A stretch of 64,000 nucleotides of DNA from Streptomyces sp. V3I8 (GTDB lineage: Bacteria > Actinomycetota > Actinomycetes > Streptomycetales > Streptomycetaceae): assembly GCF_030817535.1 (NCBI RefSeq), contig NZ_JAUSZL010000002.1:5704001-5768000 (forward strand), written 5' to 3'. The notes below the pieces were generated by a model. It saw nothing but the letters and a program-made list of their open reading frames with translations. It made no database searches and was not told where the DNA came from. The translations under genes were made by a program, and so were the position numbers. Numbering within the stretch: position 1 is the stretch's first letter; each line of letters opens with the position of its first letter. Below, piece after piece: positions 9,087 to 16,963 of this stretch.

Positions 9087-9169
9087 GGGAGGACTCCCTG
9101 ATGTCATGGCTGAGTCATGGGGCGGGGCACGGGGAAGTACCGCGGGCGGAGCCGGGGAGAGGACGCGCC

Positions 9170-9229
9170 GAAGAGGAAAGCGAGGAAAAGGGGAGAACGC
9201 GGAGAAGACGGAGAAAGGGGAGGAAGAAG
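9170..9229 (-). promoter_or_regulatory. C/U-rich, G-poor leader segment (Rho-utilisation-like) before ssuA
   Basis: The plus strand is nearly all purine over these 60 bases, so the ssuA-sense transcript is C/U-rich with very few G. That composition is what Rho loading sites look like. It lies between the MSCRTFCC leader ORF and the ssuA start, where translation-dependent Rho termination could act. Function is inferred from composition and position only. Confidence 0.4.
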
Positions 9230-9318
9230 CCGGACACACGCGCGGAGCGCGGCGGGAGGTGACCGACGGACGCGGACGGATCGTCAGCGCGTCAACGTCG
9301 TGTCAACGCTTCGATGTG

Positions 9319-9345
9319 TCAACAACAGAAGGTGCGGCAGCTCAT
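9319..9345 (-). CDS. Cysteine leader peptide MSCRTFCC upstream of ssuA
   Basis: Eight-codon ORF: ATG AGC TGC CGC ACC TTC TGT TGT TGA. Three of eight residues are cysteine and two sit directly before the stop. The predicted transcription start is at or one base before the ATG (see promoter at 9353-9382), so the ORF would be read from a leaderless transcript. Mycobacteria use leaderless polycysteine short ORFs as cysteine-responsive attenuators of sulfur operons; this ORF has the same layout in front of a sulfonate uptake operon. Coding and function are inferred. It is too short for standard gene finders. Confidence 0.6.
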   Translation of the reverse strand: MSCRTFCC

Positions 9346-9352
9346 GGGCACG

Positions 9353-9382
9353 ATGCTCCTGGCCTGGTGGAGGGCCTGTCAA
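9353..9382 (-). promoter_or_regulatory. Promoter of the ssuA leader ORF
   Basis: On the minus strand a perfect TTGACA (complement of 9377-9382) is followed after 18 bases by GAGCAT (9353-9358). The expected start is at 9345-9346, directly at the leader ATG. Two further TTGACA hexamers (9317-9322, 9301-9306) and a TTGACG (9290-9295) follow downstream; they may be part of an operator or an RNA structure. Confidence 0.55.
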
Positions 9383-9399
9383 CATTCGGATCTTCTGAA

Positions 9400-10650
9400 T
9401 TAAATCGGTCCCGGTGACAGGGCCGGGAACCCTTCCGGAGACATGCCGAGCGGATCCCGGTAGAGCACGTCCAGGGCCACCGAACCGCCCGCGACGGCCA
9501 GGACCGAGTCCGGGAAACTGGTCGGCACGACGGCCGCCGCCCGGTCGGGCCCGACCTCCTCGCGCAGCGCGGCGAGGCAGTCCTCGCGGTGGATCGCGCC
9601 CGCCTCGGTGACGACGACCGTGTCCGGGTTGAGCACGTCGAGCAGCAGCCCCACCGCGCGGCCGGTCATCCGGGAGCGGTGCAGCAGCAGGCGTACGGCG
9701 GTTGCGTCACCGCCGGCCGCGGCGGCCAGCACGCGCAGGGGGTTCGAGGTGTGGACGACCCCCGCCTCCCGCGCCCGCCGGCACAGCGTCCGCTCGCTGA
9801 GCTCCACCTGCAGGCACCCGGTCCGGCCGCAGTCGCAGCGCTCGGTGCCGCCCGCGACGGGCAGGTGGGCGATCGACCCGGCCTGCGAACGGGGACCGTG
9901 GTGGACCTCGTCGTGGGTGGCGAAGGCAGCGTCGACGACGTTGCCGGCGAAGAGGTGCAGCACGCTCGGGCTGCCGCGTGCCGCCCCGCCGAAGAGCCGC
10001 TCCCCGTTGACCAGCGCCCGTGCGTGACCGTCCACATGGACCGGCAGACCGGTGTGCGCGTGCAGCAGTTCCCGTACGGGCACGTCGCGCCAGCCGAGGA
10101 GGGGATGCTCCACGACGCTCCCGGAGTCCCGGTCGACCCAGCCGCCGGCCGCGATGCCCACGGCGAGCGGGGTACGGGTCCGGTGGTGGGCCAGGAGCGC
10201 GCGCAGACCGGCCGCGGCGTCGGCCAGGACCCGGGCGGGCTCGACGACGGCACCGTCGTGGTCCAGCCGGCGCTCGGCGACGACCCGGCCGCGCAGGTCC
10301 AGGAGGGCGACCGTGGTGTACGGCACCGCCACGTGGACGCCGCCGACCACGAAGCGGGAGCCGTCCAGGTCGACGGGGACGTGGGGGCGGCCGACGCGGC
10401 CGGTCCCGGCCGGCCGCCGGGGTTCGGGGGCCTCCCGGATCAGGCCGAGTCCGGTGAGCCGGGCGCAGTGGTCGGTGACCGACGCCGGGGAGAGGCCGGT
10501 CAGACGGGCGATGGTGCTGCGGGCGACCGGGCCGTGGTCCAGGACGGACCGGAGGATGACGCTGGCGCTGGTCCTGCGGCGGTCGCTGTCGACGGCACCG
10601 GGGCGGGGACGGGGGTGCGGGCGTACGGGGGCGAGGGAGGAGCTGGGCAT
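9400..10650 (-). CDS. ROK-family transcriptional regulator
   Basis: 416 residues. An N-terminal MarR-type winged helix (ILRSVLDHGPVARSTIARL through LGLIRE, residues about 25-75) is followed by a ROK sugar-kinase-like domain with the zinc motif CDCGRTGCLQ. The kinase ATP motif is weak, typical of ROK repressors. ATG 10650 has GAGGAAG 8 bases upstream; an ATG 30 bases earlier does not. Same strand as the sulfonate operon, 313 bases upstream of ssuA, and itself preceded by a cysteine leader ORF, so it is a candidate local regulator. ROK effectors are usually sugars; a sulfur-linked effector would be unusual. Confidence 0.88.
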   Translation of the reverse strand: MPSSSLAPVRPHPRPRPGAVDSDRRRTSASVILRSVLDHGPVARSTIARLTGLSPASVTDHCARLTGLGLIREAPEPRRPAGTGRVGRPHVPVDLDGSRFVVGGVHVAVPYTTVALLDLRGRVVAERRLDHDGAVVEPARVLADAAAGLRALLAHHRTRTPLAVGIAAGGWVDRDSGSVVEHPLLGWRDVPVRELLHAHTGLPVHVDGHARALVNGERLFGGAARGSPSVLHLFAGNVVDAAFATHDEVHHGPRSQAGSIAHLPVAGGTERCDCGRTGCLQVELSERTLCRRAREAGVVHTSNPLRVLAAAAGGDATAVRLLLHRSRMTGRAVGLLLDVLNPDTVVVTEAGAIHREDCLAALREEVGPDRAAAVVPTSFPDSVLAVAGGSVALDVLYRDPLGMSPEGFPALSPGPI

Positions 10651-10683
10651 GGGGAACTTCCTCGGAGGCTGGTCCGACACGGC

Positions 10684-10709
10684 GCCGGCGCCTGACGTCC
10701 GGCGCCGGC
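10684..10709 (-). promoter_or_regulatory. Candidate attenuator hairpin before the ROK gene
   Basis: Perfect 9-bp GC stem (10684-10692 with 10701-10709) and an 8-base loop. It lies between the leader peptide stop (10749) and the ROK ATG (10650), about 33 bases before the ATG. No U-run follows, so it may pause transcription or act with Rho instead of being an intrinsic terminator. Confidence 0.45.
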
Positions 10710-10748
10710 ATCTGTCTCGTCTCGGCGAGCCGGAATACTCCGCCCGCC

Positions 10749-10832
10749 TCAGCGGTGGCGACAGGTGGCCGTGCCCTGGCGCCGCAGGTCGACGTAGCGA
10801 CGCGACGCGAAGTTCCGGGCTTGGGGGACCAT
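10749..10832 (-). CDS. Cysteine-type leader peptide upstream of the ROK regulator
   Basis: 27-residue ORF beginning MVPQARNFAS and continuing RRYVDLRRQG, then TATCRHR and stop. The RR[HY]VDLxR...CR pattern near the end matches the short peptides annotated as putative leader peptides before sulfur genes in actinomycetes. A TACCCT hexamer (complement of 10839-10844) is exactly six bases before the ATG, so transcription would start at the A of ATG and the mRNA would be leaderless. The ORF ends 98 bases before the ROK ATG. Peptide-class recognition is from memory; function is inferred. Confidence 0.68.
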   Translation of the reverse strand: MVPQARNFASRRYVDLRRQGTATCRHR

Positions 10833-11076
10833 GGGTCGAGGGTAGGGGCTGCGGCCCCGTCCGGCCAGAGCGGTCCGCCTCCGGCCCGTCCGGGGGCGGG
10901 AACCGGTGCGCCGCCCCCCGTGACCAGCATCACGCCCCCACGGGTGTACGGCACACCCTTTGTCGGAGGTGGACCAACCCCCGGCGGCCCCCTTGTCGAC
11001 CGCTGACGGTGATCGACCCGGCCCCGCTGGGATAGCGTCGACGGGTCCCGCCACCCACACCCCCGCCGGAGCCCCC

Positions 11077-11658
11077 ATGACCACCGCCGTCGCGACCACC
11101 CGCCCGCGCCAGGTCCTCGCCGACCTCCTGCCCGCCTCCCGCGTCAGGGACATCGCACTCGTGGCGGGCGGCGCCGCGCTCACCGGCCTCGCCGCCCAGA
11201 TCGCGGTACCGGTCCCCGGCTCCCCGGTGCCGGTGACGGGCCAGACCTTCGCGGCCCTCCTGGTCGGCACCGCACTCGGCGCCGGCCGCGGCCTCGCCTC
11301 CCTCGCCCTGTACGCCCTGCTGGGCCTGGCCGGTCTCCCGTGGTTCGCCGCGGGAAGCTCCGGCGCCACCGCCTCCTTCGGCTACATCCTCGGCATGCTG
11401 CTCGCGGCGACCGTGGTGGGCGCGCTCGCCCGCCGCGGCGCCGACCGCTCGATGCTCCGCATGGCGGGCGCGATGCTGCTGGGCGAGGCGATCATCTACG
11501 CGGTCGGCGTCCCGTACCTGGCCCTGGCCGCCGACCTGACGACGGCCCAGGCCGTGGCGGCGGGCCTCACCCCGTTCCTCATCGGCGACGCCGTGAAGGC
11601 CGCCCTGGCGATGGGCCTGCTCCCGGCCGCCTGGAAGTTCGTCCAGCACGAGAGCTGA
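11077..11658 (+). CDS. bioY: BioY-family biotin transporter (ECF S component)
   Basis: 193-residue membrane protein with about six helices and the BioY hallmarks PVPGSPVPVTGQTFAALLVG and GYILGMLLA. BioY binds biotin and works with ECF energising subunits or alone at low efficiency; no bioM/bioN genes are nearby. The ATG has CCGGAG seven bases upstream, and TAGCGT at 11033-11038 is a possible -10. The 244 bases between the leader peptide on the other strand and this gene show no other feature. Confidence 0.92.
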   Translation: MTTAVATTRPRQVLADLLPASRVRDIALVAGGAALTGLAAQIAVPVPGSPVPVTGQTFAALLVGTALGAGRGLASLALYALLGLAGLPWFAAGSSGATASFGYILGMLLAATVVGALARRGADRSMLRMAGAMLLGEAIIYAVGVPYLALAADLTTAQAVAAGLTPFLIGDAVKAALAMGLLPAAWKFVQHES

Positions 11659-11675
11659 CGGCGGGGCCGTGGTTC

Positions 11676-11732
11676 CGCGGAAGAGGTTCGCCGGGTCGTC
11701 CACCGACTCCGCCCGGCGAGCCTCTTTCCGCG
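11676..11732. terminator. Bidirectional terminator, long hairpin
   Basis: A roughly 20-bp stem (CGCGGAAGAGG... against ...CCTCTTTCCGCG) with one bulged base and one wobble pair. It is placed between convergent bioY and the LPXTG-type gene. Confidence 0.8.
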
Positions 11733-11772
11733 TCCAGGGACCGTGAAGGCCCTCCGTCGGACGGTCGAGCCG

Positions 11773-12549
11773 TCAGGATCCGCTCCGCCCCGGGCGTCGC
11801 TGAGTCCACCACAGACCCGCCGCTCCCGCGCAGATGAGCGCCGCGCCCACCGCGCCGAGCGGCAGGACCTGGTCGGTAGGACCGGTCCTGGGCAGCTCCT
11901 CGCCGCCGGACCTGTCGCCCGCGTCGCCGCCGGCCTTGTCCCCGCCGGCCTTGTCCCCGCCCGGTGTCACCGGGCTGTTGTCGGTGCCGAGCAGGAGGGG
12001 CGTCGCCGGGGCGTTCGGCGAGGGGTTGTTCGCACCGAACGGCACCGGGCCCTGCTGCCAGAACGTCTTCTTGCCGCCGGTGTCCTGGACGGGCAGACAG
12101 ATCTTGCCCTCCTTCCCCAGGTCGAACGTCGCGTTCACGGCGTACGACGCCGACTTGCCGGCCGCCAGGTTGTCGATGGCGCAGGCGTAGCCGCTGTTCG
12201 AACCGTCGGGGAGATCCGACTCGGCGATTTTCGCGCATCCCTCGACACCCTTGACCGCGAGGCCGTCGAAACCGACCACGAGCAGTCGAATTGCGCCGCT
12301 GTCCTTCGTTCCTCCATTCTTCACGGTCGCAGTGATCGCCGTTTTCTCCGAACTGTTGTCGACGTTGATCTTCTCGGGCAGCGAGGTCGTCAGCTTTACG
12401 CCCGCGGGCGCTTCGTCGACGACTTTCCCCCCTTTGCCGCTCATCGGCCCCGGATCGTCCGCGACGGCGGAGAAGGAAAAGATCATCACCGCCGAGAAAG
12501 ATGCCGTGAGCAGCGATCCCGTGGCGATCGTCATGTGACGTGAACTCAT
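11773..12549 (-). CDS. Secreted protein with C-terminal LPRTG sorting signal
   Basis: 258 residues. Signal peptide (residues 1-30, ending SAVA), a beta-rich domain of about 130 residues with three cysteines, then a Gly/Asp spacer containing a repeated GGDKA unit. The C-terminal signal is LPRTG (residues 219-223), a hydrophobic stretch and the basic tail RRPGR. That is the layout of a sortase-anchored surface protein. The ectodomain is not one I recognise. The 5' end uses more AT-rich codons than the rest. ATG 12549 follows GGGGGAC. It is divergent from the Ser/Thr kinase with about 160 bases between. Confidence 0.85.
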   Translation of the reverse strand: MSSRHMTIATGSLLTASFSAVMIFSFSAVADDPGPMSGKGGKVVDEAPAGVKLTTSLPEKINVDNSSEKTAITATVKNGGTKDSGAIRLLVVGFDGLAVKGVEGCAKIAESDLPDGSNSGYACAIDNLAAGKSASYAVNATFDLGKEGKICLPVQDTGGKKTFWQQGPVPFGANNPSPNAPATPLLLGTDNSPVTPGGDKAGGDKAGGDAGDRSGGEELPRTGPTDQVLPLGAVGAALICAGAAGLWWTQRRPGRSGS

Positions 12550-12708
12550 GTTCGTCCCCCTGGTAACCCCGTGACTGCGCCTGAATTCGCAGTACTTGAA
12601 GAGGTACCACAAGATTTCTCCGCACTATGCTGGTGCGGCACAAGATTGTGCACATCGTGCTTCTTTGCGTTTCTTGCGATTCATATGTGGCAGGTGTTGA
12701 AGGGGGGC

Positions 12709-14682
12709 ATGGGGGTGCCGGGAATAACGAGGGGCGGTATTCCGGGATTGCTGGTGACGGGGCGGTACCGGCTGGCCGAGAGCATCGGCCAGGGAGGGAT
12801 GGGACGGGTGTGGCGCGCCGCCGACGAGACGCTCGACCGGCCGGTCGCCGTCAAGGAGATGCGCATAGACGGCATGGACCAGGAGGACGCCAGGACCCGC
12901 CGTGAACGGACCCTGCGCGAGGCCAGGGCCACCGCCCGGATCGACCACCCCAACGTGGTGCGTGTGTACGACGTGGTGGACGAGGGCGAGCGCCTGTGGA
13001 TCGTGATGGAGCTGGTCGACGGCCGCTCCCTCGAACGGGTCGTGGCGGAGGACGGACCGCTGAGCCCGCGCGACACGGCCAGGATCGGGCTCGAACTGGC
13101 GGCGGCGCTCGGCCAGGTGCACGCGGGGGGCGTTCTGCACCGGGACATCAAGCCGGGCAACGTCCTGGTCGAGCGGCGGGCCGGCCGCATCGTGCTCACC
13201 GACTTCGGCATCGCCGCCATCCAGGACACGGAGGCCCTGACGATGGCCGGCATGCTGGTCGGCTCCCCCGACTACATGGCGCCGGAGCGGGTCTCCGGCC
13301 GCCCCCAGGGCCCGCCGTCCGACCTCTGGTCTCTGGGCGCCACCCTCTGCGCGGCGCTGGGCGGACGCTCCCCGTTCTCGCGTGCGACGACCCTCGCGAC
13401 CCTGCACGCCGTGCTGTACGAGGAGCCCGAGATCCCCGCCGCCGCGGGGGAACTGACGGACACGCTCACGGCCCTGCTCCGCAAGGAACCGGCGGAACGT
13501 CCCGCCTTGGGGGAACTGGTCACGCTCCTGGCCCCGGTGGCGGACGGCAGCACGGGGGCGACGGCGCCGAGGACGGTTCCGGTCACCGCGCCGGAGCCGC
13601 AGTCGCCACCGGCCGAACGCCCGACGCCCCTGCTCACCCGCATCCCGGCACCGGAGCCGACGGAGGACGCCGTACCGGCGGAGGCGGCAGCACCCGGAAC
13701 CCCCCTGACCCCGGTGCCGGACCCCACCACCGAAGCCGAGGCCGAGGCCGCCCACCTCGACGGCGGCGTAGGCGTCGAGGGGGGCGTCGGCGTCGAGAAC
13801 ACGTCCTCCGAAGCCCCGCACGAGGGCACCCCCGAGCTCCCCTCCGAGGGCGCGACCCCGGGGCACGCCTTCCGCGCACCGGGCGTCCGGCCGGAGCGGC
13901 ACCCGGCACCGGAGCTGTCGCAGACCCCCGTACCGGACCCCGCGGAACCACCGGAGGCACCCGGCCCGCGGCCCGGCGGCCCCGCCGGGCCGCCCACGAG
14001 CACCCGGGCCACCCCGGTGCCGCCGGGCGAACCGCTGGGCCCCGCCGTACCGTCCGCGCCGCCCCGCGCCGGGAACCGGACGCGCGGCCGCAAGAGCCTC
14101 GTGGCCGCCGTGGGCGTGGTCGTCGCCGGGGCGCTCGTCGGCCTGCTCGTCCCGCTGCTCGGCGGCTCGTCCGGCGACAAGGACGGGGCCTCCTCGTCCC
14201 CCTCCGCCGGCACGGGCTCCGCGTCCCCGACCGTCGCGGGCACCGCACGCCCGCCGAGCCTCCCGGCCGGTTCCCGTACGGAGGCCGGCATGTACGCCTG
14301 GGTGCCGCCCGACGGCTGGACCCGGGTGGTGCAGAGCGGCGCCGAGGTGCACTACACCTCGCCCGACCGCAGGCAGGAGGTCCTGGCCAACGCGTCCCCG
14401 GCCCGCGGCGACCTGACGGGGCAGTGGGAGAAGACGGAGAGGAGCACCCGGAAGGCCCTGGACTACCGGCTGATCAGGCTGGAGGAGACCACGTTCCGCA
14501 AGAGGCCCGCCGTCGTGTGGGAGTACACGGTCACGGTCAAGGGGCTGCCCTGGCACGCCCGTCTGCTCGGCTTCGACGAGGGCGGCACGTCCTACGAGAT
14601 CACCACCTGGTACCGCCCGGAGGTCGAGGACCGGGCGGTCGGCGTCTACGAGAACATCCGGGACACCTTCACTCCGCTGTGA
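12709..14682 (+). CDS. Transmembrane Ser/Thr protein kinase (PknB-like, Hanks type)
   Basis: 657 residues. Kinase domain about 16-270 with glycine loop GQGGMGRVW, Lys49 in AVKEM, catalytic HRDIKPGN (Asp146), DFG at 165 and SPDYMAPE. A Pro/Glu/Thr-rich linker of some 190 residues leads to one membrane helix at about 463-486, then an extracellular domain of about 150 residues (YAWVPPDGWTRV to the C terminus) without PASTA repeats. So it senses something outside by an unfamiliar domain. The start is uncertain: ATG 12709 has AAGGGGGG very close, and GTG 12715 is also possible. Its 3' end overlaps the convergent permease by 14 bases. Confidence 0.93.
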   Translation: MGVPGITRGGIPGLLVTGRYRLAESIGQGGMGRVWRAADETLDRPVAVKEMRIDGMDQEDARTRRERTLREARATARIDHPNVVRVYDVVDEGERLWIVMELVDGRSLERVVAEDGPLSPRDTARIGLELAAALGQVHAGGVLHRDIKPGNVLVERRAGRIVLTDFGIAAIQDTEALTMAGMLVGSPDYMAPERVSGRPQGPPSDLWSLGATLCAALGGRSPFSRATTLATLHAVLYEEPEIPAAAGELTDTLTALLRKEPAERPALGELVTLLAPVADGSTGATAPRTVPVTAPEPQSPPAERPTPLLTRIPAPEPTEDAVPAEAAAPGTPLTPVPDPTTEAEAEAAHLDGGVGVEGGVGVENTSSEAPHEGTPELPSEGATPGHAFRAPGVRPERHPAPELSQTPVPDPAEPPEAPGPRPGGPAGPPTSTRATPVPPGEPLGPAVPSAPPRAGNRTRGRKSLVAAVGVVVAGALVGLLVPLLGGSSGDKDGASSSPSAGTGSASPTVAGTARPPSLPAGSRTEAGMYAWVPPDGWTRVVQSGAEVHYTSPDRRQEVLANASPARGDLTGQWEKTERSTRKALDYRLIRLEETTFRKRPAVVWEYTVTVKGLPWHARLLGFDEGGTSYEITTWYRPEVEDRAVGVYENIRDTFTPL

Positions 14683-16121
14683 CCGCGTCCCGTCCGCGAC
14701 GGCCGCGGCGCACCTTCTCCAGCACCAGCGAGATGCCCACCACGACGGCGGCCACCAGCAGCGACAGCAGAACGGTCTGGCGGCCGTCGTGCTCGGTGTC
14801 GGTGAGCATGTAGCCGAGGACGAAGACGATCAGCGCGATCGTCGCGTACGTCAGGTACGGGTACAGCCACATCCGTACGACCAGCTTCTCCGGCGACTCG
14901 CGCTCGATGATCTTCCGCATCCGCAGCTGGGAGCAGCAGATGACGAGCCAGACGAACAGGGCGACGGCGCCGGAGGAGTTGACCAGGAAGAGGAAGACCG
15001 AGTCGGGGAACTCGTAGTTGAAGAACACCGCGACGAAGCCGAAGGCGACCGACGCGAGGATCGCGGCCATCGGGACACCACGGTTCGTGGTGCGGGCGAA
15101 GGCCCTGGGCGCGTCACCGCGGCGGCCGAGCGAGAAGGCCATGCGGGAGGCCGTGTAGAGGCCGGAGTTGAGACAGGACAGGACGGACGTCAGCACGATG
15201 AACTTCATGATCTCGCCGGCGTTCGGGATGCCGAGCGAGTCGAGGGCGGCGACGTACGAGCCGTCCTTCTGGATGGCCTTGGAGTCCCAGGGCAGCAGCG
15301 TGACGACGACGAGGATCGAGCCGAGGTAGAAGACGCCGATCCGCCAGATGATGCTGTTGGTGGACTTGGTCACGGCGCGCTGCGGGTTCTCGGACTCGCC
15401 CGCGGCGAGGGTGGCGATCTCGCTGCCCATGAAGGAGAAGACGACGAGCAGGATGCCGGTGAGGATCGCGCCCGGGCCCGTTCGGCAGGAAGCCGCCGTG
15501 GTCCGTGAGGTTGCCGAGGCCGGCGGTGTCGCTGTCGACACCCGGCAGTACGCCGAAGACCGCGAGCCCGCCGATGACGATGAAGGCGCCGATCGCGACG
15601 ACCTTGATACCGGCGAACCAGAACTCGAACTCGCCGTACGAGCCCACGGAGACCAGGTTCGTCGCGGTCAGGACCAGCATCACGATGAGCGCCCAGCCCC
15701 ACTGGGGCACGGCCGGGACCCAGCTCTCCAGGATCACCGCGCCGGCGGTGGCCTCGATCGCGAGCACGACGACCCAGAAGAACCAGTACAGCCAGCCGAT
15801 CGAGAAGCCCGCCCAGCGGCCGAGCGCCCGGTCGGCGTGCGCGGAGAACGAGCCCGAGGTCGGATTGGCGGCGGACATCTCGCCGAGCATCCGCATCACG
15901 AGGACGACCATCGTCCCGACGAGGAAGTACGACAGCAGGATGCCGGGGCCCGCGGTGGCGATGCCGGAGCTGGAGCCGACGAAGAGGCCGGCGCCGATGA
16001 CCCCGCCGATCGCGATCATCGACAGGTGACGGTTCTTGAGTCCGGCCTGGAGGCCGCCGTCGGGTTCTCGGGAGCCCTCGGGGCCGTTACCGGCCTCGGT
16101 GAGGGTCGGCTGCGAGGTCAT
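14669..16121 (-). pseudogene. Amino-acid permease (APC family, GabP/LysP-like) with a frameshift
   Basis: Two overlapping reading frames together give one normal APC permease of about 483 residues. The first frame (start ATG 16121, ribosome site AAAGGAA) carries MIAIGGVIGAGLFVGSSSGI and helices 1-6, up to GGFLPNGPG. The match then continues in the next frame with GAILTGILLVVFSFMGSEI through to DAVTAE. The shift falls at about 15471-15480, in a CCCGGGCCCG tract where one G too many (minus strand) explains everything. It is either a recent inactivating mutation or a sequence error. The intact protein would import an amino acid by proton symport. Confidence 0.85.
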
Positions 16122-16222
16122 GGGGGATTCCTTTGCGCCGGGAACTGTGGGGTGGGCTGCGGCGAGCCGGTCCAGTGAATCCCAGGTGAATGGATTCTTG
16201 AACCTTTGAATCCAGATCGTTA

Positions 16223-16244
16223 CTTGAGGTTTCCTTGAGGTTCC
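16223..16244. promoter_or_regulatory. 11-bp tandem direct repeat, candidate operator
   Basis: CTTGAGGTTTC at 16223-16233 is followed at once by CTTGAGGTTCC at 16234-16244. The surrounding 60 bases are unusually AT-rich for this genome. The site sits between the divergent permease and rpiB, about 100 bases from each start. Confidence 0.45.
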
Positions 16245-16339
16245 ATAGTTTTACTCAATCTTTTCCCGTGTTCACTTCCGGGTGTCCCTGCGCGTGCCCC
16301 GACGGGCCCGATGCGAAACAGCCGTGTCACACTCGGACC

Positions 16340-16825
16340 ATGCGCGTGTACCTCGGTTCCGACCATGCCGGTTTCGAACTCAAGAACCACCTCGTGGAGT
16401 GGCTCACGTCCGCGGGGCACGAGCCCGTCGACTGCGGGCCGCTCGTCTACGACGCCCAGGACGACTACCCGCCGTTCTGCCTGCGCGCCGCCGAGCGCGC
16501 GGCGGCCGACCCCGAGGCGCTGGGCGTCGTGATCGGCGGCTCCGGGAACGGTGAGCAGATCGCCGCGAACAAGGTCGAGGGCGTACGGGCCGCCCTCGCG
16601 TGGAGCGTGGAGACCGCCGCGCTCGGGCGGCAGCACAACGACGCGAACGTGGTGGCCGTCGGGGCGCGGATGCACTCCGAGGAGGAGGCGACGAAGTTCG
16701 TCGAGACCTTCCTGAACACGCCGTTCTCCGGCGACGAGCGGCACGTCCGCCGGATCGACATGCTGGCGTCGTACGAGACGACGGGCACCCTCCCGCCCAT
16801 CCCGGCGCACCACCCGCAGGGCTGA
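16340..16825 (+). CDS. rpiB: Ribose-5-phosphate isomerase B
   Basis: 161 residues, cytosolic; interconverts ribose 5-phosphate and ribulose 5-phosphate in the pentose phosphate pathway. It begins MRVYLGSDHAGFELK and carries GVVIGGSGNGEQIAANK. The catalytic cysteine of the E. coli enzyme is absent; a glutamate in GEQ replaces it, as in the mycobacterial type. C-terminal RRIDMLASYE also fits that branch. The ATG has no ribosome site, and CACACT lies exactly six bases before it, suggesting a leaderless transcript. Confidence 0.93.
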   Translation: MRVYLGSDHAGFELKNHLVEWLTSAGHEPVDCGPLVYDAQDDYPPFCLRAAERAAADPEALGVVIGGSGNGEQIAANKVEGVRAALAWSVETAALGRQHNDANVVAVGARMHSEEEATKFVETFLNTPFSGDERHVRRIDMLASYETTGTLPPIPAHHPQG

Positions 16826-16828
16826 CTT

Positions 16829-16880
16829 CACAGTTCCCCGCACCCCCGGCTACCCGAGGGCGCGGGGAACCGCGCGACAG
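16829..16880. repeat. Intergenic GC element, inverted pair
   Basis: CAGTTCCCCGC at 16830-16840 faces GCGCGGGGAAC at 16860-16870, giving a hairpin 3' of rpiB. The core is the same as at 408-459. Confidence 0.75.
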
Positions 16881-16963
16881 GCCCCCACGCACCCGCGGAC
16901 GGGACGGGGTCCGAGGGCGCGGCCCCAAAGGCGTGTACCCACCCCACCCGACCGGAGGTCCCC

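Noticed and set aside
9266..9399. Longer minus-strand ORF starting at the ATG overlapping the TTGACA box
   Set aside because: Its start lies within or upstream of the promoter hexamer, so it would not be transcribed from that promoter; the shorter MSCRTFCC ORF fits the predicted start.
11077..11658. bioY as part of a biotin operon
   Set aside because: No bioM, bioN or biotin synthesis genes are nearby; it stands alone between terminators.
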